A stretch of DNA of 57,330 nucleotides, from contig NZ_AONQ01000026.1 in NCBI RefSeq assembly GCF_000342045.1, forward strand, positions 1 through 57,330, given 5' to 3'. Below the pieces are notes generated by a model, which saw only the letters and a program-made list of their open reading frames with translations, was not told the DNA's origin and searched no databases. The position numbers and the translations under genes are program-made. Each line of letters opens with the position of its first letter. The first letter of the stretch is position 1. Positions 17,026 to 28,399 of the stretch are shown piece after piece. The stretch comes from Paramagnetospirillum caucaseum. Its GTDB lineage: Bacteria; Pseudomonadota; Alphaproteobacteria; Rhodospirillales; Magnetospirillaceae.

Positions 17026-18485
17026 CCCGCCGCCGGGAACAGCACCTGGGCCGCCGCCTTGGCGCTGGTGACCAGCGGCGCCGGGATCAGGGTGAAGGCC
17101 AGGATGACGATGGTGGACACCGCCATCACCAGGGACATGGAGGCGCCCACCGGCTTATCGAAGGCCTCGACCGGCTCGTCGAAGTACATGACCTTGATGA
17201 TGCGCAGGTAGTAGTAGGCGCTCACCACCGAGGACAGCAGGCCGATAATGGCCAGGGTGAACTGGCCCGCCTCGACGGCGGCCATGAACACGTAGAACTT
17301 GCCCCAGAACCCGGCCAGCGGCGGCACGCCCGCCATGGAGAACATCAGCACCGCCATGACGAAGGCCATCATGGGATGGGTCTTGGACAGGCCGGCCAGA
17401 TCGTCGATGCCCTCCACCAGGCGGCCCTTCTGCCGCATGGACAGGACCACCGCGAAGACGCCGACATTCATGAACAGGTAGATGGCCAGATAGATCAGCA
17501 CGCCCTGGATGCCCAGCGTCGAGCCGGCGGCGATGCCGACCAGCACGAAGCCCACATGGCCGATGGAGGAATAGGCCATCAGGCGCTTGATGTTGGTCTG
17601 GACCACGGCGGCGAAGGCGCCGACGAACATGGAGCCGATGGCGATGAAGGTCACCACTTGGCGCCACTGCTCCACCAGATCGGCGAAGGGGCCGGTCATG
17701 ACGCGGGTCAGCAGGCAGAGCGCGGCGATCTTGGGAGCCACGGCGAAGAACGAGGTCACCGGGGTGGGGGCGCCCTCGTAGACGTCGGGGGCCCACATGT
17801 GGAACGGCACCGCCGAAACCTTGAACGACAGACCGGCCAGCACGAAGACCAGACCGGCGATGACGCCCATGTTGGGCTTCACCGGGTGCTCGTGGCCGCC
17901 GGCGAACAGGTTGGCCAGGCCCTCGAACGAGGTGGTGCCGGCGAAGCCGTACAGCAGCGAGATGCCGTAGAGCAGCAGGCCCGAGGCCAGGGAACCCAGC
18001 ACGAAGTACTTGAGGCCGGCTTCGGTGGCCTTGGCGTTGTCGCGGTTATAGGCGGCCAGCACGTAGAGCGACAGGCTCTGCAGCTCGAGGCCCAGGTACA
18101 GCGCGATGAAGTCGTTGGCCGAGATCATCATCATCATGCCCAGCGTGGCGAACAGCACCAGCACCGGATATTCGAAGCGGCCGATCTTCTCGCGCTCCAG
18201 ATAGGGCAGCGACATGGCCAGGGCGATGGCCGAGGCCACCAGCACCAGCCCCTTGGCGAAGCCGGCGAAGCGGTCGGCGACGAACAGGCCGTTGAAGGCC
18301 GTCAGCCGCTCGGCCCCCAGGGACGACACCAGGACCATGGCGGCGCCAAAGGCCAGGATCACCAGGACGGACACCGACTTGGTGCTGTCCTCCTTGCGGA
18401 ACACGCCGAGCATCAGCAGGGCCAGACCGGCCAGTGCGATGAAGATTTCCGGCAGCACCGGGACGAGGTCGGAAGTCTGGATCAC
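17022..18485 (-). CDS. nuoN: NADH-quinone oxidoreductase subunit N
   Basis: An antiporter-like membrane subunit of respiratory complex I, 487 residues with about 14 hydrophobic helices. The proton-channel core is recognisable: YLGLELQSLSLYVLAA carries the key Glu of helix 5, and FFAVAPKIAALCLLTR carries the conserved Lys of helix 7. LMAYSSIGHVGFVLVG is the conserved helix 8 region, and MFSMAGVPPLAGFWGKFYVF is the later conserved stretch. It is the last nuo subunit of the operon and overlaps birA (ATGA). Confidence 0.96.
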   Translation of the reverse strand: MIQTSDLVPVLPEIFIALAGLALLMLGVFRKEDSTKSVSVLVILAFGAAMVLVSSLGAERLTAFNGLFVADRFAGFAKGLVLVASAIALAMSLPYLEREKIGRFEYPVLVLFATLGMMMMISANDFIALYLGLELQSLSLYVLAAYNRDNAKATEAGLKYFVLGSLASGLLLYGISLLYGFAGTTSFEGLANLFAGGHEHPVKPNMGVIAGLVFVLAGLSFKVSAVPFHMWAPDVYEGAPTPVTSFFAVAPKIAALCLLTRVMTGPFADLVEQWRQVVTFIAIGSMFVGAFAAVVQTNIKRLMAYSSIGHVGFVLVGIAAGSTLGIQGVLIYLAIYLFMNVGVFAVVLSMRQKGRLVEGIDDLAGLSKTHPMMAFVMAVLMFSMAGVPPLAGFWGKFYVFMAAVEAGQFTLAIIGLLSSVVSAYYYLRIIKVMYFDEPVEAFDKPVGASMSLVMAVSTIVILAFTLIPAPLVTSAKAAAQVLFPAAG

Positions 18486-18498
18486 GTCAGGGTCCCCC

Positions 18499-20013
18499 TC
18501 AACGGGCCGCCAGCGTCAGGCCGTCATGGGCGGCCCGGGCAAGCTCGTAATTTTGGATCAGCTTGGATACCGACGCATGCATCGGCTCGAGGAAGGTGCC
18601 GGGAGCGACACCCATCCAGATGGTCATGACCACCAGCGGCGCGAACACCGCGATCTCGCGCGGGCTCATGTCGAGGATGCCCTTCAAGTCCTCACGGGTC
18701 AGGCGGCCGAACACCACCCGGCGGTAGAGGTACAGCATGTAGGCGGCGCCCAGGACCAGGCCGGTGGCGGCGAAGAACGCCACCCAGGTGTTGACCTGGA
18801 ACACGCCCATCAGCACCAGGAACTCGCCGACGAAGCCGGCGGTGCCCGGCAGGCCGACCGAGGCCATGGTGAACAGCATGAATACCGCGGCATACTTGGG
18901 CATGCGGGTGGCGAGGCCGCCGTAGCGGGAGATCTCGCGGGTGTGCATGCGGTCGTAGATCACGCCGACGCACAGGAACAGGGCGCCCGACACGATGCCG
19001 TGGGACAGCATCTGGAACAGCGCGCCCTCGACCCCCTGGGTGGTCATGGCGAAGATGCCGATGGTGACGTAGCCCATATGCGCCACCGAGGAATAGGCGA
19101 TCAGCTTCTTCATGTCCTCCTGCACCAGGGCCACCAGCGAGGTGTAGATCACCGCGACGATGGACAGGGTGTAGATCAGCGGCGTGAAGTACACCGAGGC
19201 GTCCGGCAGCATGGGGATGGAGAAGCGGATGAAGCCGTAGGCGCCCATCTTCAGCAGCACGCCGGCCAGGATCACCGAACCGCCGGTGGGCGCCTCGACG
19301 TGGGCGTCGGGCAGCCAGGTGTGCACCGGCCACATGGGGACCTTCACCGCGAACGAGGCGAAGAAGGCCAGCCACAGCCACAACTGCATCTTGAAGGGGA
19401 ACGAATGGGCCATCAGCGACGGGATGTCGGTGGTGTGGGCATCGAAATACATGGCCAGCATGGCGACCAGCATCAGCACCGAGCCCAGCAGGGTGTACAG
19501 GAAGAACTTGAATGCCGCGTACACCCGGCGCGCCCCGCCCCACACGCCGATGATGATGAACATCGGGATCAGGACGGCCTCGAAGAAGATGTAGAACAGC
19601 ACCAGATCCAGCGCGCAGAACATGCCGATCATCATGGTCTCGAGGATCATGAAGGCCACCATGTACTCCTTGACCCGCTTCTCCACGCTGCCGAAGGCGG
19701 CCAGGATGCAGATGGGGCACAGGAAGGTGGACAGCAGCACGAACCACACCGAGATGCCGTCGACGCCCATGGAATAGGCGATGGTGGTCCCGGGGAACCA
19801 CAGCGCGGTTTCCTTGAGCTGGAAGTCCGGCGAGGCGCCGTTGAACTTCGCCAGGATGAACAGCGACACCACGAAGGTGGCGATGGAGGTGAGCAGCGCC
19901 ACGTTACGGGCGTTGCGCGCCACCACCTCGGTTTCGCCGCGGATGGTGAGGATGAACAGCGCTCCCAGCAAAGGCAGGAACGTGGTCAGCGAGAGAAGGG
20001 GCCAGTCGTTCAT
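18499..20013 (-). CDS. nuoM: NADH-quinone oxidoreductase subunit M
   Basis: A 504-residue proton-pumping membrane subunit of complex [21 protein letters not shown] carries the channel Glu. Further family motifs are [34 protein letters not shown] and [19 protein letters not shown]. These match NuoM and set it apart from NuoL, which has an extra C-terminal helix. It lies between nuoL (18 bases away) and nuoN (13 bases away). Confidence 0.96.
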   Translation of the reverse strand: MNDWPLLSLTTFLPLLGALFILTIRGETEVVARNARNVALLTSIATFVVSLFILAKFNGASPDFQLKETALWFPGTTIAYSMGVDGISVWFVLLSTFLCPICILAAFGSVEKRVKEYMVAFMILETMMIGMFCALDLVLFYIFFEAVLIPMFIIIGVWGGARRVYAAFKFFLYTLLGSVLMLVAMLAMYFDAHTTDIPSLMAHSFPFKMQLWLWLAFFASFAVKVPMWPVHTWLPDAHVEAPTGGSVILAGVLLKMGAYGFIRFSIPMLPDASVYFTPLIYTLSIVAVIYTSLVALVQEDMKKLIAYSSVAHMGYVTIGIFAMTTQGVEGALFQMLSHGIVSGALFLCVGVIYDRMHTREISRYGGLATRMPKYAAVFMLFTMASVGLPGTAGFVGEFLVLMGVFQVNTWVAFFAATGLVLGAAYMLYLYRRVVFGRLTREDLKGILDMSPREIAVFAPLVVMTIWMGVAPGTFLEPMHASVSKLIQNYELARAAHDGLTLAAR

Positions 20014-20031
20014 GGGGCGTCTTCCTCGTCC

Positions 20032-21960
20032 TCAGCGCGCGTTGAAAATGTACCAGGTGACGAACGCCGCCACGCCGATCAGCATGGCGTAGGCGTAGTG
20101 GTAGAGGTAGCCGCTCTGCATGCGGGCCACCTTCTGGGCGACCACACGGGTCGCCGCCGCCACGCCGTCCGGACCGACGCCGTCGATCAGCGCGCCGTCG
20201 CCACCCTGCCACAGACCGCGGCCGAGCTTGAAGGCGGGCTTCACGAAGAGCCAGTCGTACAGCTCGTCGAAATACCACTTGTTCAGCAGGAACTGGTGAA
20301 CACCCTTGAAGGTGTTGGCCAGCGCCACCGGAAGACCCGGAGCGAACACATAGAACAGATAGGCCAGGGCGATGCCCGACACCGCCACCACCGTGGGCAG
20401 CAGGGCCACCCAGGAGGGGACGTGATGGGCGTTCTCCAGCGACGGATGGGCCGCGGTCACCAGGATCGAGCTGCGCCAGAAATCCTGGTTGTGGTGGCCG
20501 ACGAACGCCTCGTAGCCCGCCCAGCCGGCGAACAGGGCGCCACCGGCCAGGAACAGCAGCGGAATCAGCATCACCGCCGGGCTCTCGTGGACATGGGCCA
20601 TCACATGCTCGTCGGCGCGCGGCCGGCCGTGGAAGGTGAGCAGCAGCAGGCGCCACGAGTAGAAGGCGGTCAGGAAGGCGGCGGTGCAGCCCAGCCAGTA
20701 GGCACCCTGGCCGGCCAGGGTATGGGACGCCCAGGCGGCCTCCAGGATGGTATCCTTGGAGTAGTAGCCGGCGAAGAACGGGATGCCGGCCAGCGCCAGC
20801 GAACCGATCCACATCAGGACCCAGGTGACCTTGACGTGCTTCCAGATGCCGCCCATGCGGCGGATGTCCTGCTCATCGCTCATGGCGTGGATCACCGAGC
20901 CGGCGCCCAGGAACAGCAGGGCCTTGAAGAAGGCATGGGTCATCAGGTGGAAGATGGCGGCCTGGTAGGCCGACACGCCGATGGCGAAGAACATGTAGCC
21001 CAGCTGCGAGCAGGTGGAATAGGCGATCACCCGCTTGATGTCGTTCTGCACGCAGCCCACCGTCGCCGCGAAGATGGCGGTGGCGGCGCCGACCACGGTC
21101 ACCACGGTCAGCGCGGTGTCCGAGAATTCGAACAGCGGGCTCATGCGGGCGACCATGAAGACGCCGGCGGTGACCATGGTGGCGGCATGGATCAGGGCCG
21201 ACACCGGGGTCGGGCCCTCCATGGCGTCGGGCAGCCAGGTGTGCAGACCCAACTGAGCCGACTTGCCCATGGCGCCGACGAACAGCAGCAGGCAGCAGAT
21301 GGTGATGGCGTGCCACTCGACGCCGAAGAAGTTGATGCTGGCGGCGGCCTTGTCCGGAGCGGCGGCGAAGATGGCGTCGAAGCCCACCGAACCGAACAGC
21401 ACGTAGACGCCGAAGATGCCGAGCGCGAAGCCGAAATCGCCGACGCGGTTGACCACGAAGGCCTTGATGGCGGCGGCCGAGGCCGAGGGCTTCTCGTACC
21501 AGAAGCCGATCAGCAGATAGGAGGCGACGCCGACGCCTTCCCAGCCGAAGAACATCTGCACCAGATTGTCCGAGGTCACCAGCATCAGCATGGCGAAGGT
21601 GAACAGCGACAGATAGCTCTGGAAGCGCCAGATGGAGGGGTCATGGCTCATATAGCCGACCGAATAGACGTGCACGGCCGCCGACACCCAGGTGACGACG
21701 ATCAGCATCACGGCGGTCAGCGTATCGACCTTCAGCGACCAGTTGACCGCCATGGTGCCGGAGCGGATCCACTCGGCGATCACCACGGTCTGGGCCTCGC
21801 CGCCCAGCGCGACCTTCTGGAAGATCAGCCCGGCCATCACGGCGGAGGCGATCAGCAGGGTGCAGGTGACGATCTGCGCGGCCCGGTCGCCGATGAAGCG
21901 GCCGAACAGGCCGGCGACGACGGCGCCAAGGAGCGGCAGGAATACGGTTGCAGTGATCAT
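20032..21960 (-). CDS. nuoL: NADH-quinone oxidoreductase subunit L
   Basis: The largest antiporter-like membrane subunit of complex I, 642 residues. Seen: MFFGWEGVGVASYLLIGFWY with the channel Glu, GKSAQLGLHTWLPDAMEGPTP, VIAYSTCSQLGYM and LALAGIPFFAGYYSKD. The region after about residue 540, including the charged FNKWYFDELYDW-like segment (here LLNKWYFDELYDW), corresponds to the long lateral helix that runs along the membrane arm. It lies 5 bases after nuoK. Confidence 0.96.
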   Translation of the reverse strand: MITATVFLPLLGAVVAGLFGRFIGDRAAQIVTCTLLIASAVMAGLIFQKVALGGEAQTVVIAEWIRSGTMAVNWSLKVDTLTAVMLIVVTWVSAAVHVYSVGYMSHDPSIWRFQSYLSLFTFAMLMLVTSDNLVQMFFGWEGVGVASYLLIGFWYEKPSASAAAIKAFVVNRVGDFGFALGIFGVYVLFGSVGFDAIFAAAPDKAAASINFFGVEWHAITICCLLLFVGAMGKSAQLGLHTWLPDAMEGPTPVSALIHAATMVTAGVFMVARMSPLFEFSDTALTVVTVVGAATAIFAATVGCVQNDIKRVIAYSTCSQLGYMFFAIGVSAYQAAIFHLMTHAFFKALLFLGAGSVIHAMSDEQDIRRMGGIWKHVKVTWVLMWIGSLALAGIPFFAGYYSKDTILEAAWASHTLAGQGAYWLGCTAAFLTAFYSWRLLLLTFHGRPRADEHVMAHVHESPAVMLIPLLFLAGGALFAGWAGYEAFVGHHNQDFWRSSILVTAAHPSLENAHHVPSWVALLPTVVAVSGIALAYLFYVFAPGLPVALANTFKGVHQFLLNKWYFDELYDWLFVKPAFKLGRGLWQGGDGALIDGVGPDGVAAATRVVAQKVARMQSGYLYHYAYAMLIGVAAFVTWYIFNAR

Positions 21961-21965
21961 CCCGC

Positions 21966-22277
21966 TTACCCCTTGAGCTGGCTGATTTCTTCCACCGCGA
22001 TGGACCCGCGGTTACGGAAGAAGACGACGACGATGGCCAGGCCGATGGCGGCTTCCGCCGCGGCGACGGTCAGGATGAACATGGTGAACACCTGTCCGAC
22101 CAGATCGTTCAGATAGGACGAGAACGCCACGAAGTTGATGTTGACGGCCAGCAGCATCAGCTCGATGGACATCATGATGATGATGACGTTCTTGCGGTTC
22201 AGGAAGATGCCCATCACGCCCAGCGTGAACAGGATGGCGGCCACCGCCAGGTAGTGGGACAGACCGATCTCGAACAT
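21966..22277 (-). CDS. nuoK: NADH-quinone oxidoreductase subunit K
   Basis: A 103-residue membrane subunit of complex I with three helices. [29 protein letters not shown] contains the two helices' conserved Glu used in proton transfer (Glu of SIELML), and [15 protein letters not shown] holds the second, both NuoK hallmarks. The ATG overlaps the nuoJ stop by one base (TGATG), which suggests coupled translation. Confidence 0.96.
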   Translation of the reverse strand: MFEIGLSHYLAVAAILFTLGVMGIFLNRKNVIIIMMSIELMLLAVNINFVAFSSYLNDLVGQVFTMFILTVAAAEAAIGLAIVVVFFRNRGSIAVEEISQLKG

Positions 22278-22885
22278 CAGATGCCCCTCCCCGACTGGAC
22301 CTTCTTGAGTTCGACCGAATCGCGCGAGCGGCCGACCTGATCGGCGATCACCTGCTTGCGGACCCCGGTCCGCTTGCGGTGGGTCAGCAGGATAGTGCCG
22401 ATCATGGCGACCAGCAGCACCAGACCCGACGCCTGGAACAGGTAGACGTAGTTGGTGTAGATCAGCTTGCCCAGCGCCACGGTGTTGGACGCCTGCTCCA
22501 GCGTCGGCGTCGGCGCCTTGACCATGGCCTCGACGTCGGGCGCGAAGGCCCAGCCGCCGAACATGGCCAGCAGTTCGACCAGCAGCACCACGCCGATCAG
22601 GGCGCCGGTGGGCAGGTACTGCAGGAAGCCTTCCTTCATCTCCACCATGTTGATGTCGAGCATCATCACGACGAACAGGAACAGCACCGCGACGGCGCCC
22701 ACATAGACCACAACCAGCACCATGGCCAGGAACTCGGCGCCCAGCAGCAGGAACAGGCCCGCCGCGTTGAAGAACGCCAGGATCAGCCAGAGCACCGAAT
22801 GCACCGGATTGCGCGATGAGATCACCATCACGCCGCTCGCCACCGCGATGGCGGCGAACATGTAGAAGATCAGAGCCGTGAACAT
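22277..22885 (-). CDS. nuoJ: NADH-quinone oxidoreductase subunit J
   Basis: A 202-residue membrane subunit of complex I with five helices. The opening [26 protein letters not shown] and [18 protein letters not shown] are typical; the latter contains the helix with a pi-bulge that is thought to change during turnover. The C-terminal stretch after residue about 170 is charged and cytoplasmic ([10 protein letters not shown]). It lies between nuoI and nuoK. Confidence 0.95.
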   Translation of the reverse strand: MFTALIFYMFAAIAVASGVMVISSRNPVHSVLWLILAFFNAAGLFLLLGAEFLAMVLVVVYVGAVAVLFLFVVMMLDINMVEMKEGFLQYLPTGALIGVVLLVELLAMFGGWAFAPDVEAMVKAPTPTLEQASNTVALGKLIYTNYVYLFQASGLVLLVAMIGTILLTHRKRTGVRKQVIADQVGRSRDSVELKKVQSGRGI

Positions 22886-22898
22886 GGATGGTCTCCCG

Positions 22899-23387
22899 TC
22901 ACCGGTAGGGCGCGTCGGCGGCGATGCGGAAGGCCAGCTCGGCCTCCCAGCGGTCGCCGTTGGCGAGCAACTTGGACTTGTTGTACATGAGTTCCGCCCG
23001 GGTCTCGGTGGCGTATTCGAAGTTCGGACCCTCGACGATGGCGTCCACCGGGCAGGCCTCCTGGCACAGGCCGCAATAGATGCACTTGGTCATGTCGAGG
23101 TCGTAGCGCCGGGCCCGGCGCGACCCGTCGTCGCGGGGCTCGGGTTCGATGGTGATCGCCTGGGCGGGGCAGATGGCCTCGCACAGCTTGCAGGCGATGC
23201 AGCGCTCTTCCCCGTTGGGATAACGGCGAAGGGCGTGCTCGCCGCGGAAGCGCACCGACAACGGACCCTTTTCATAGGGGTAGTTGATGGTCACCTTGGG
23301 CTTGAACATGTAGCGCAGCGTCAGCGCCAAACCCTGGACGAGTTCGGTCAGCAGAAAGGCGCGCGCGGTGCGGTCGAGGAACGACAT
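22899..23387 (-). CDS. nuoI: NADH-quinone oxidoreductase subunit I (two 4Fe-4S clusters)
   Basis: A 162-residue ferredoxin-like subunit of the hydrophilic arm of complex I. It binds clusters N6a and N6b through two classic motifs: [12 protein letters not shown] (Cys63, 66, 69, 73) and [12 protein letters not shown] (Cys102, 105, 108, 112). The N-terminal amphipathic segment ([18 protein letters not shown]) packs on the membrane arm. The length matches the alphaproteobacterial and mitochondrial (TYKY) form. Confidence 0.97.
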   Translation of the reverse strand: MSFLDRTARAFLLTELVQGLALTLRYMFKPKVTINYPYEKGPLSVRFRGEHALRRYPNGEERCIACKLCEAICPAQAITIEPEPRDDGSRRARRYDLDMTKCIYCGLCQEACPVDAIVEGPNFEYATETRAELMYNKSKLLANGDRWEAELAFRIAADAPYR

Positions 23388-23400
23388 CGCTTTTCTCTCC

Positions 23401-24426
23401 TTAACCCTGGTTCGGCAGCCAGCCGAAAGCGGTCAGAACGCTTGCGGTCAGCACCAGCCAGAACAGCGAGAACGGCAGGAACACCTTCCAACCCAGACGC
23501 ATCAGCTGGTCGTAGCGATAGCGCGGGAAGGTGGCACGCACCCACAGGAAGACGAACATCACCAGGCAGATCTTGATGACGAACCAGATCACGCCGGGGA
23601 TGGGCAACCAGCCCAGGAACGGCGGAGCCATCCAGCCGCCCAGGAACAGGATGGAGGTCATCGCCCCCATCATCAGCATGTTGGCATACTCGCCCAGGAA
23701 GAACAGGGCGAAGGTCATGGCCGAGTATTCGACGTTGTAGCCGGCCACCAGCTCCGCTTCCGCCTCGGGAAGGTCGAAGGGGGCGCGGTTGGTCTCGGCC
23801 AGACCGGAAATGATGAACAGGATGAACATGGGGAAGTGCGGCACGATGAACCAGAGCTTGGTCTGGGCCGTCACCACGTCCGACAGGTTCAGCGAACCGA
23901 CGGTCAGCAGCACCGAGATCAGGATGAAGCCGATGGAGACTTCATAGGACACCATCTGCGCCGCCGAGCGCAGGCCGCCCAGGAAGGCGTATTTCGAGTT
24001 GGACGCCCAGCCCGCCATGATGATGCCGTAGACGCCGAGCGACGAGATGGCGAACAGGTACAGCACGCCGACATTGATGTCGGCCAGCACCCAGCCCTTG
24101 TCGAAGGGGATCACCGCCCAGGCCACCAGGGCCAGGAAGAAGGTCAGCATCGGCGCGCCGATGAACACCACCCGGTTGGCGCGGGTCGGCAGCACCGTCT
24201 CCTTGACGAACAGCTTCAGGCCGTCGGCCATGGGCTGCAGCAGGCCGAAGGGACCGACCACGTTGGGTCCCTTGCGCATCTGCATGGCGCCGATCACCTT
24301 GCGCTCGGCATAGGTGAGGTAGGCCACCGCGATCAGCAGCGGCAGGACGATGGCGACGATCTGCAGAACGATGATCAGCAGACGCCACACGAAGGGGGGC
24401 AGCAGCCCGGTCAGAAGGTCAACCAT
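23401..24426 (-). CDS. nuoH: NADH-quinone oxidoreductase subunit H
   Basis: A 341-residue membrane subunit of complex I with about eight helices that forms the quinone-access chamber with NuoB and NuoD. Seen: [34 protein letters not shown], the strongly conserved loop, and [26 protein letters not shown], which carries the acidic quinone-chamber residues. I start it at ATG 24426 ([11 protein letters not shown]); an upstream in-frame ATG would add an unlikely arginine-rich leader. It overlaps the nuoG stop by 8 bases. Confidence 0.96.
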   Translation of the reverse strand: MVDLLTGLLPPFVWRLLIIVLQIVAIVLPLLIAVAYLTYAERKVIGAMQMRKGPNVVGPFGLLQPMADGLKLFVKETVLPTRANRVVFIGAPMLTFFLALVAWAVIPFDKGWVLADINVGVLYLFAISSLGVYGIIMAGWASNSKYAFLGGLRSAAQMVSYEVSIGFILISVLLTVGSLNLSDVVTAQTKLWFIVPHFPMFILFIISGLAETNRAPFDLPEAEAELVAGYNVEYSAMTFALFFLGEYANMLMMGAMTSILFLGGWMAPPFLGWLPIPGVIWFVIKICLVMFVFLWVRATFPRYRYDQLMRLGWKVFLPFSLFWLVLTASVLTAFGWLPNQG

Positions 24427-26491
24427 GGGTCCCCGTCTTCTTGTGCTTGTGGTTGCAACCACCGCCGAAGGCTGCCGTGCATTCCGCCATGGTCTTGGAG
24501 GCGCGGCTGATCGGGTCGGTCTGATAGAAATTGTCGACGTTGCTCACCAGGGCGCCGTCGCCCAGGCTGCCCTCGGCGCCGAAGGCGGCGCCCCAGGCGG
24601 CCGGAACGACCTGGCCGATGGCGGCGAACACCGGGCTGGCCTTGGCCAGGCGCTCGCGCACCGCCTTCAGGCTGTCATAGGGCAGCGGCTTGCCCAGCGC
24701 CTCGGACAGGGCGCGGACGATGCGCCAGTCCTCCTTGGCCTCGCCGGGCGGGAACACCGCCAGACGGGTCTGCTGGGCGCGGCCCTCCAGGTTGACGAAG
24801 GTGGCGCTCTTCTCCGTGTAGGCGGCGCCCGGCAGGATCACGTCGGCGCGGTGCGCCCCGGCGTCGCCGTGGCTGCCCTGGTAGACCACGAAGGCCTCGC
24901 CCAGGGCCTTCATGTCCACTTCGTCGGCGCCGATCAGGAACAGCACCTGAATGTCGCCCTTGTGGGCGCCATCGACGATGTGGTCCACGTCGCGCCAGCC
25001 CTGACCCGGCACGAAGCCCAGGTCCAGGCCGCCGACACGGGCGGCGGCGGTGTGCAGCACGTTGAAGCCGTTCCAGCCGTCACGCACCAGACCGGCGGCG
25101 TCGGCCAGCTTGCGGGCCAGACCCAGCAGCACGGCGCCGTCGGCGCGGGACAGAGCCCCCTGGCCGATGATCAGGGCCGGCTTCTTGGCGTTCTTCAGCA
25201 CCTCGAAGAAGGGATGCTTGCCCTCGGCCACGGCCTTGAGGATGGAAGCGTCGTCGCCCAGATGCTCGTACTTGTAGGTCAGGTCGCCCTTGTGGCCGAT
25301 GCGGGCCACCTTGAAGCCGCCCTTCTGCCAGCGCTTGCGGATGCGGGCGTTGAGGACCGGATTTTCCTTGCGCGGATTGGAGCCGACGATCAGCAGGGCG
25401 TCGGCCTCTTCGATGCCGGCGGCGGTACTGTTGAACAGGTAGGAGGCGCGTACCGAGGCGTCCAGCTTGGCGCCGTCCTGGCGGCAATCCACGGCCTGCG
25501 ACCCCAGGGCGGCCAGCAGATCCTTGTAGGCCACCATGGTCTCGGCATCGGCCTGATCGCCGGCGATGGCGGCGACCTTGGTCCCGGCGGCCTTCACCTT
25601 GGCGGCGATGGCGGCGAACGCCTCGTTCCAGGTGGCGGGGACCAGCTTGCCGTCCTTGCGGACATAGGGCTTGTCGAGGCGCTGGCGCTTCAGGCCGTCG
25701 CAGGCGAAGCGCGAGCGGTCGGACAGCCATTCCTCGTTCACGTCCTCGGCGACGCGGGGCAGGATGCGGATGACCTCGTTGCCGCGGGTGTCGACCCGGA
25801 TGGCCGAGCCCAGCGCGTCCATGGCGTCGACGCTCTCGGTCTTCTTCAGTTCCCACGCGCGGTAGGTGTAGCTGGCCGGCTTGTTGGTCAGCGCCCCCAC
25901 CGGGCAGAGATCGATCAGGTTGCCCGACAGCTCGGACGACACCGCCGCGTTGACGTAACGGCTGATCTCCAGGTGTTCGCCCCGGCCCAGGCCGCCCAGC
26001 ACCGGGGTGCCGGCGATCTCGGAGATGAAACGGACGCAGCGGGTGCACTGGATGCAGCGCGTCATCATGGTCTGGACCAGCGGGCCGTAATCCTTGTCCG
26101 GCACGGCGCGCTTGCCTTCCTGGCAGCGGTTCTTGTCGGAGCCGTAGGCCATGGCCTGGTCCTGCAGGTCGCACTCGCCGCCCTGGTCGCAGATGGGACA
26201 ATCCAGCGGGTGGTTGAGCAGCAGGAACTCCATCACGCCCTGGCGCGCCTTGCGCACCGCCGGGGTATTGGTCTTCACCACCATGCCTTCGCCCACCGGC
26301 ATGGCGCACGACGCCGCCGGCTTGGGCATCTTTTCCACTTCGACCAAGCACATGCGGCAATTGCCGGCGATGGCCAGACGCTCGTGGTAGCAGAAACGGG
26401 GAATCTCGATACCGAGCAGATCGGCGGCCTGGATGATGGTCGTCCCGGCCTCGACTTCGATTTCCCTGCCGTCAATGGTCAGCTTGGGCAT
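24419..26491 (-). CDS. nuoG: NADH-quinone oxidoreductase subunit G
   Basis: A 690-residue iron-sulfur subunit of the complex I electron-input arm. Its N-terminus binds the 2Fe-2S cluster N1b (Cys34, 45, 48, 62), the His-ligated 4Fe-4S cluster N5 (His94, Cys98, 101, 107) and the 4Fe-4S cluster N4 (Cys146, 149, 152, 196). The rest is a molybdopterin-oxidoreductase-like domain that has lost its cofactor. The length is that of the alphaproteobacterial/mitochondrial 75-kDa type, not the longer E. coli form with cluster N7. Confidence 0.97.
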   Translation of the reverse strand: MPKLTIDGREIEVEAGTTIIQAADLLGIEIPRFCYHERLAIAGNCRMCLVEVEKMPKPAASCAMPVGEGMVVKTNTPAVRKARQGVMEFLLLNHPLDCPICDQGGECDLQDQAMAYGSDKNRCQEGKRAVPDKDYGPLVQTMMTRCIQCTRCVRFISEIAGTPVLGGLGRGEHLEISRYVNAAVSSELSGNLIDLCPVGALTNKPASYTYRAWELKKTESVDAMDALGSAIRVDTRGNEVIRILPRVAEDVNEEWLSDRSRFACDGLKRQRLDKPYVRKDGKLVPATWNEAFAAIAAKVKAAGTKVAAIAGDQADAETMVAYKDLLAALGSQAVDCRQDGAKLDASVRASYLFNSTAAGIEEADALLIVGSNPRKENPVLNARIRKRWQKGGFKVARIGHKGDLTYKYEHLGDDASILKAVAEGKHPFFEVLKNAKKPALIIGQGALSRADGAVLLGLARKLADAAGLVRDGWNGFNVLHTAAARVGGLDLGFVPGQGWRDVDHIVDGAHKGDIQVLFLIGADEVDMKALGEAFVVYQGSHGDAGAHRADVILPGAAYTEKSATFVNLEGRAQQTRLAVFPPGEAKEDWRIVRALSEALGKPLPYDSLKAVRERLAKASPVFAAIGQVVPAAWGAAFGAEGSLGDGALVSNVDNFYQTDPISRASKTMAECTAAFGGGCNHKHKKTGTHG

Positions 26492-26507
26492 TGGGTCTTC
26501 TCTCTTC

Positions 26508-27791
26508 TCAGGCCGCTTGGGTCTTGGCTTGGCGATCCAGGATCCGCCGCTCCATCTCGGGACGGAAGGCGCGGATCAGGCCCTGGATCGGCCAGGCGGC
26601 CGCATCGCCCAGGGCGCAGATGGTGTGGCCCTCGATCTGGCGGGAAATCTCTTCCAGCAGATCGATTTCCGACAATTCGGCGTCGCCGGTGACCATGCGG
26701 CCCATCATGCGGCTCATCCAGCCGGTGCCTTCGCGGCACGGCGTGCACTGGCCGCAGCTCTCGTGCCAGTAGAAGCGCGACAGACGGTGGATGGCGCGCA
26801 CCAGATCGGTGGACTTGTCCATGACCATCACGGCGGCGGTCCCCAGGCCCGAGCGCATGGCGCGCAGGGCGTCGAAGTCCATGGTGACTTCCTCGCATTG
26901 CTGCTTGGTCAGCATGGGAACCGACGAACCGCCGGGGATGACGGCCAGCAGGTTGTCCCAGCCGCCGCGCACGCCGCCGGCATGCTTCTCGATGAGTTCC
27001 TTCAGCGGAATGCCCATCTCCTCTTCCACGTTGCACGGCGTGTTGACGTGGCCGGAGATGCAGAACACCTTGGTGCCGGTGTTGTTGGGCTTGCCCAGGC
27101 CGGCGAACCACGCGGCGCCGCGGCGCAGGATGGTGGGCGCCACGGCGATGGATTCCACGTTGTTCACCGTGGTCGGGCAGCCATAGAGGCCGACGCCGGC
27201 CGGGAACGGCGGCTTGAGGCGGGGCTGGCCCTTCTTGCCTTCCAGGCTTTCGATCAGCGCCGATTCCTCGCCGCAGATATAGGCACCGGCGCCACGATGG
27301 ACGTAGACCTCGCAATCCCAGCCCGAACCGCAGGCGTTGGGACCGAGCAGGCCGGCGGCGCGCGCCTCGTCGATGGCGATATTGAGATGCTCGGCCTCGC
27401 GCACGAACTCGCCGCGGATGTAGATGTAGGCGGCATGCGCCCCGATGGCGAAACAGGCGATCAGCGCGCCCTCGATCAGCTTGTGCGGATCAAAGCGCAT
27501 CATTTCCCGGTCCTTGCAGGTGCCGGGCTCGCCTTCGTCGGCGTTGATGACCAGATAGTGGGGACGCGGCCCCTCGGTCTTGGGCATGAACGACCACTTG
27601 ACGCCGGTGGGGAAGCCGGCGCCGCCACGGCCGCGCAGACCGGAATTCTTCATCTCCTCGATGATCCAGTCGCGGCCCTTGGCCAGAATATCCTTGGTGC
27701 CGTTCCAGTCGCCACGGGCCATGGCGCCCTTCAGGTGCCAGTCGTGGAAACCGTAGAGGTTGGTGAAAATCCTGTCGGAGTCGCGCAGCAT
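26508..27791 (-). CDS. nuoF: NADH-quinone oxidoreductase subunit F (NADH- and FMN-binding)
   Basis: A 427-residue subunit where NADH is oxidised. Seen: the NADH/FMN glycine-rich region [16 protein letters not shown] (51-66), [16 protein letters not shown] (83-98) for FMN, and the N3 4Fe-4S ligands Cys346, Cys349, Cys352 and Cys392 ([12 protein letters not shown]). I start at the ATG 27791 ([14 protein letters not shown]), which overlaps the nuoE stop by one base; a longer frame upstream reads arginine-rich antisense-like sequence. Confidence 0.97.
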   Translation of the reverse strand: MLRDSDRIFTNLYGFHDWHLKGAMARGDWNGTKDILAKGRDWIIEEMKNSGLRGRGGAGFPTGVKWSFMPKTEGPRPHYLVINADEGEPGTCKDREMMRFDPHKLIEGALIACFAIGAHAAYIYIRGEFVREAEHLNIAIDEARAAGLLGPNACGSGWDCEVYVHRGAGAYICGEESALIESLEGKKGQPRLKPPFPAGVGLYGCPTTVNNVESIAVAPTILRRGAAWFAGLGKPNNTGTKVFCISGHVNTPCNVEEEMGIPLKELIEKHAGGVRGGWDNLLAVIPGGSSVPMLTKQQCEEVTMDFDALRAMRSGLGTAAVMVMDKSTDLVRAIHRLSRFYWHESCGQCTPCREGTGWMSRMMGRMVTGDAELSEIDLLEEISRQIEGHTICALGDAAAWPIQGLIRAFRPEMERRILDRQAKTQAA

Positions 27792-28399
27792 CAGGCCTTC
27801 CCCCCCTCGAACTTCAACTCGGTGAGAGCGGTCGGGCCGCCCGCCGGGCACGAGAACTGACGACCGTTCTGGGGACCGGGCTTCGGCGTCTCGCCGCGCT
27901 TGAAGGCCTCCAGTACCGCCTTGGTGCTCTCCGCGGTCAGATCCTCGTAGTAATCGTCGTTGATCTGCATCATCGGCGCGTTGACGCAGGCGCCCAGACA
28001 TTCCACCTCGGACAGGGTGAACTTGCCGTCGCCGGTCATGTCGCCGAACTCGACGCCCAGCGTCGCCTTGGCGGCGGCCACCACGTCGTCCGAGCCGCGC
28101 AGCATGCAGGGCAGGTTGGTGCAGACCTGGACGTGGAAAGTGCCCACCGGCTTGCGGTTGTACATGGTGTAGAAGGTCGCCACCTCCTCCACCCGGATGG
28201 GGGCCATGTCGAGCATCTCGGCGATGACTTCCATGGCGGCGCGGCTGACCCAGCCTTCCTGGCGCTGGGCCAGGTCGAGCAGCGGCATCACCGCGCTCTG
28301 CTGGCGGCCGGCGGGATACTTGGCGATGAAGGCCTTGGCCTTCTCCAGGTATTCGGGGGTGAAAGCGAAGCTTTCCGGTTCGTAGGAATGATTGCTCAT
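27791..28399 (-). CDS. nuoE: NADH-quinone oxidoreductase subunit E
   Basis: A 202-residue thioredoxin-like subunit that binds the off-path 2Fe-2S cluster N1a next to FMN. The four ligands are Cys93, Cys98, Cys134 and Cys138 (VCTNLPCML and [13 protein letters not shown]). [15 protein letters not shown] is a further family motif. Beyond the core, about 30 residues form a variable C-terminal tail. It overlaps nuoD by 4 bases and nuoF by one. Confidence 0.96.
   Translation of the reverse strand: MSNHSYEPESFAFTPEYLEKAKAFIAKYPAGRQQSAVMPLLDLAQRQEGWVSRAAMEVIAEMLDMAPIRVEEVATFYTMYNRKPVGTFHVQVCTNLPCMLRGSDDVVAAAKATLGVEFGDMTGDGKFTLSEVECLGACVNAPMMQINDDYYEDLTAESTKAVLEAFKRGETPKPGPQNGRQFSCPAGGPTALTELKFEGGKA

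Noticed and set aside
18214-22116. Very long plus-strand open frame opposite nuoL-nuoN
   Set aside because: Rich in His, Gln, Gly and Arg with no protein-like motifs; it is the antisense of three well-identified nuo genes, a common artefact of GC-rich coding DNA.
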